Positions 62,511-64,000 of a stretch of 64,000 nt of DNA are shown here, piece after piece. Source of the stretch: Gluconacetobacter azotocaptans (GTDB lineage Bacteria; Pseudomonadota; Alphaproteobacteria; Acetobacterales; Acetobacteraceae). Where the stretch lies: positions 272,436 through 336,435 of the forward strand of contig NZ_JABEQF010000006.1 of NCBI RefSeq assembly GCF_014174355.1, given 5' to 3'. The position numbers and the translations under genes were made by a program. Below the pieces are notes generated by a model, which made no database searches, was not told where the DNA came from, and saw only the letters and a list, made by a program, of their open reading frames with translations. The number at the start of each line of letters is the position of its first letter. Position 1 is the stretch's first letter.

Positions 62511-63726
62511 GGTTGGAACCTGTCGTATCGGGGAGGTCGGCGCCGGCGGCGAAGTGCCGGGCCAGGGCGGAGCCCAGCACCTCGTCATAGACCGCCAGCG
62601 TGGCGTGCTGCATGGCGGCGGTGGTGTAATGCGCCAGGACGTTGGCGCGCGCCGCCTGGCCCAGGGCCGCGCTGTCCTGCGGGGACATGGACAGGAGGTG
62701 GTGGATCGCCACCGCCAGCGCGTGGGCGTCGCCCGGGGGGACGGTCAGGCCGGTTTCGCCGTCCGTCACGGTTTCCATCGCCGCGCCGTGGGCGGCGACG
62801 ATCACCGGGCGGGCCATGGCCTGGGCCTCGACTACCACGCGGCCAAACGGTTCGGGGTGCAGCGATGGCACGACGACGATGTCGGCCAGCGCGAAGGCCG
62901 CCGGCATGTCCGCGCAATGGCCGGCGAAATGCACCCGCCCGTGCAGCGCCGGGTGCGCCGCGACGGCGCGCAGCAGCGCCTGGCCGTGGCGGTCGCGTGC
63001 GCGGGCCGGCCCGACGAAGACGCAGGCCCACGCGCGGCCGCATCCGCCCGCGGCCTCCATGCGCGCCAGGGCGTCCAGCAGCAGGGCCTGGCCCTTCCAC
63101 GGGGTGATCCGTCCGGGCAGCATGATGATGGCCGCGTCGTCGGGCAGGCCCCATTGCTCGGCCAGGGCCTGCATACGCGGGCCACGGACCGAATCGGGAT
63201 CGAACCACGCGGTGTCGGCGCCGCGCGGGATCAGCCGCAGGCGGTCGGGGCCCACCCCGTAATCGTGCGCCAGTCGCCGGGCGATGAAGGCGCTGATGGC
63301 GATGACCCGGCGGCCCGACGCCATGACGGCGTTGTACCGGTGCTTGCCGGGCACGTTCTCGCGATACACGCCGTGCCAGGTGGTCACCAGCGGGACGCCG
63401 GAGCGCCGGCAGGCCAGCGCCGCCGACCAGCCGGGCGCGCGCGAGCGGGCATGGACCAGCGTGACGCCGTGATCGGCGATCAGGCGCGCCAGCCGCCGCG
63501 CGTTGGCCAGGATCGTCAGCGGGTTCTTCGAGCGCAGGTCGAGCGGCAGGTGCCGCGCGCCCACATGGTGCAGGCGCGGCACCAGCCGGCCCGGGGCGCT
63601 GGCCACCAGGGCGGTGCCGCCGGCCCGGACGATGGCGTCCGCCATTTCGATGGTGCCCTGTTCGATGCCGCCGGCATCCAGCGCGGGCAGGACCTGAAGA
63701 ATGACGGGACGATGCGGCGACTCCAT
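62500..63726 (-). CDS. GT4-type glycosyltransferase
   Basis: 408 residues, GT-B fold: QVLPALDAGGIEQGTIEMA at the N-terminus, RGADTAWFDPDSVRGPR in the middle, and the C-terminal nucleotide-sugar site VVPSLHPEPFGRVVVEAQAMA with the EX7E-type motif. Likely adds a sugar to lipid or surface polysaccharide on the cytoplasmic side. Donor and acceptor unknown; no LPS cluster is seen. Confidence 0.9.
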   Translation of the reverse strand: MESPHRPVILQVLPALDAGGIEQGTIEMADAIVRAGGTALVASAPGRLVPRLHHVGARHLPLDLRSKNPLTILANARRLARLIADHGVTLVHARSRAPGWSAALACRRSGVPLVTTWHGVYRENVPGKHRYNAVMASGRRVIAISAFIARRLAHDYGVGPDRLRLIPRGADTAWFDPDSVRGPRMQALAEQWGLPDDAAIIMLPGRITPWKGQALLLDALARMEAAGGCGRAWACVFVGPARARDRHGQALLRAVAAHPALHGRVHFAGHCADMPAAFALADIVVVPSLHPEPFGRVVVEAQAMARPVIVAAHGAAMETVTDGETGLTVPPGDAHALAVAIHHLLSMSPQDSAALGQAARANVLAHYTTAAMQHATLAVYDEVLGSALARHFAAGADLPDTTGSNHAE

Positions 63727-63806
63727 GCGGCCGGCTTAGCATGAACGGACCGGAAACGCATCGTCCCGCCGGGGCGGCCTTGACCGCCTTTCCGTCAGGG
63801 GCCCCA

Positions 63807-64000
63807 ATGCGTGTCATGACATCATCCTTTCTCCAGGCCGTGCGGCAGGGGTCGGCCCCGGCCCTGCTGGCCGGCTGGTTTGTCGCGGCGGCGCCCGGGG
63901 ACGGCCAGGCCCGCGCGCCCGACCTGGCCGCGTGTCTGGCGCGGCTGCCCGACGACCCCGACGGCGCGCGCGACTACGCCGCCGCATGGCAGGCGCGGGG
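63807..64000 (+). CDS. Hypothetical protein, N-terminal part
   Basis: A frame starting at ATG 63807, with CAGGGG at 8 bases, runs off the end after 64 complete codons. It begins MRVMTSSFLQAVRQGSAPAL and has a short hydrophobic part (LLAGWFVAAAPG), possibly a signal peptide, then CLARLPDDPDGARDYAAAWQARG, which looks like a helical repeat start. Divergent from the glycosyltransferase gene. Too little is visible to assign a family. Confidence 0.55.
   Translation, partial: MRVMTSSFLQAVRQGSAPALLAGWFVAAAPGDGQARAPDLAACLARLPDDPDGARDYAAAWQAR

Overview
This window is high-GC alphaproteobacterial DNA. Gene content and order (murA, hisG-hisD, infA-maf-RNase G-yacG, tRNA-Phe, a membrane-anchored PQQ sugar/sorbosone dehydrogenase homologue, many TonB receptors and sugar importers) fit an acetic acid bacterium of the Gluconacetobacter type. 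That assignment is inference; there is no 16S gene here. No rRNA, CRISPR array, prophage or insertion sequence was seen.

Layout. (1) 1-8237: two sugar ABC importers transcribed away from a shared 496-bp spacer, with an FGGY pentulose kinase on the left arm and an SDR dehydrogenase on the right: a pentose/polyol uptake and entry unit. (2) 8293-18358: a carbon/energy module. A two-gene minus-strand operon (PPDK-like protein lacking its C-terminal barrel, plus a 643-aa protein with a PhoU-like end) diverges from CBS-BON protein, PEP synthase, PfkB sugar kinase and a PRPP synthetase homologue; a COG2187 kinase-like gene converges on it. (3) 18809-22182: a small protein, an SDR/LysR pair, an aspartate dehydrogenase and a VOC protein. 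(4) 22252-33516: a catabolic cluster with a molybdenum hydroxylase, GntR regulator, 2-hydroxyacid dehydrogenase, VOC protein, alpha/beta hydrolase, FAD monooxygenase, MFS transporter and TonB receptor, plausibly for an aromatic or N-heterocyclic substrate. (5) 33692-36713: a SnoaL-GNAT fusion behind an attenuator-like terminator, then a MerR regulator divergent from two small cysteine-containing proteins through a classic 19-bp-spacer promoter. (6) 36817-43401: sorbosone dehydrogenase homologue, TonB receptor with divergent Lrp regulator, acyltransferase and an MpaB-type protein. (7) 43482-48041: putA with a divergent GntR regulator and a perfect inverted repeat near the regulator start. (8) 48098-55299: amidohydrolase, cytochrome b561, an orphan gene, Dps, an A/T-richer MFS gene and three small or unknown genes. 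(9) 55458-63726: housekeeping genes on the minus strand. A new gene starts at 63807 and runs off the end.

The main unexplained structures are a dispersed hairpin repeat found mainly at 3' gene ends, a nearly identical iron-box-like site in two places, the MerR unit, the truncated PPDK/PhoU-like pair and the attenuator in front of the SnoaL-GNAT fusion. All functions were assigned by reading motifs; no database search was run.
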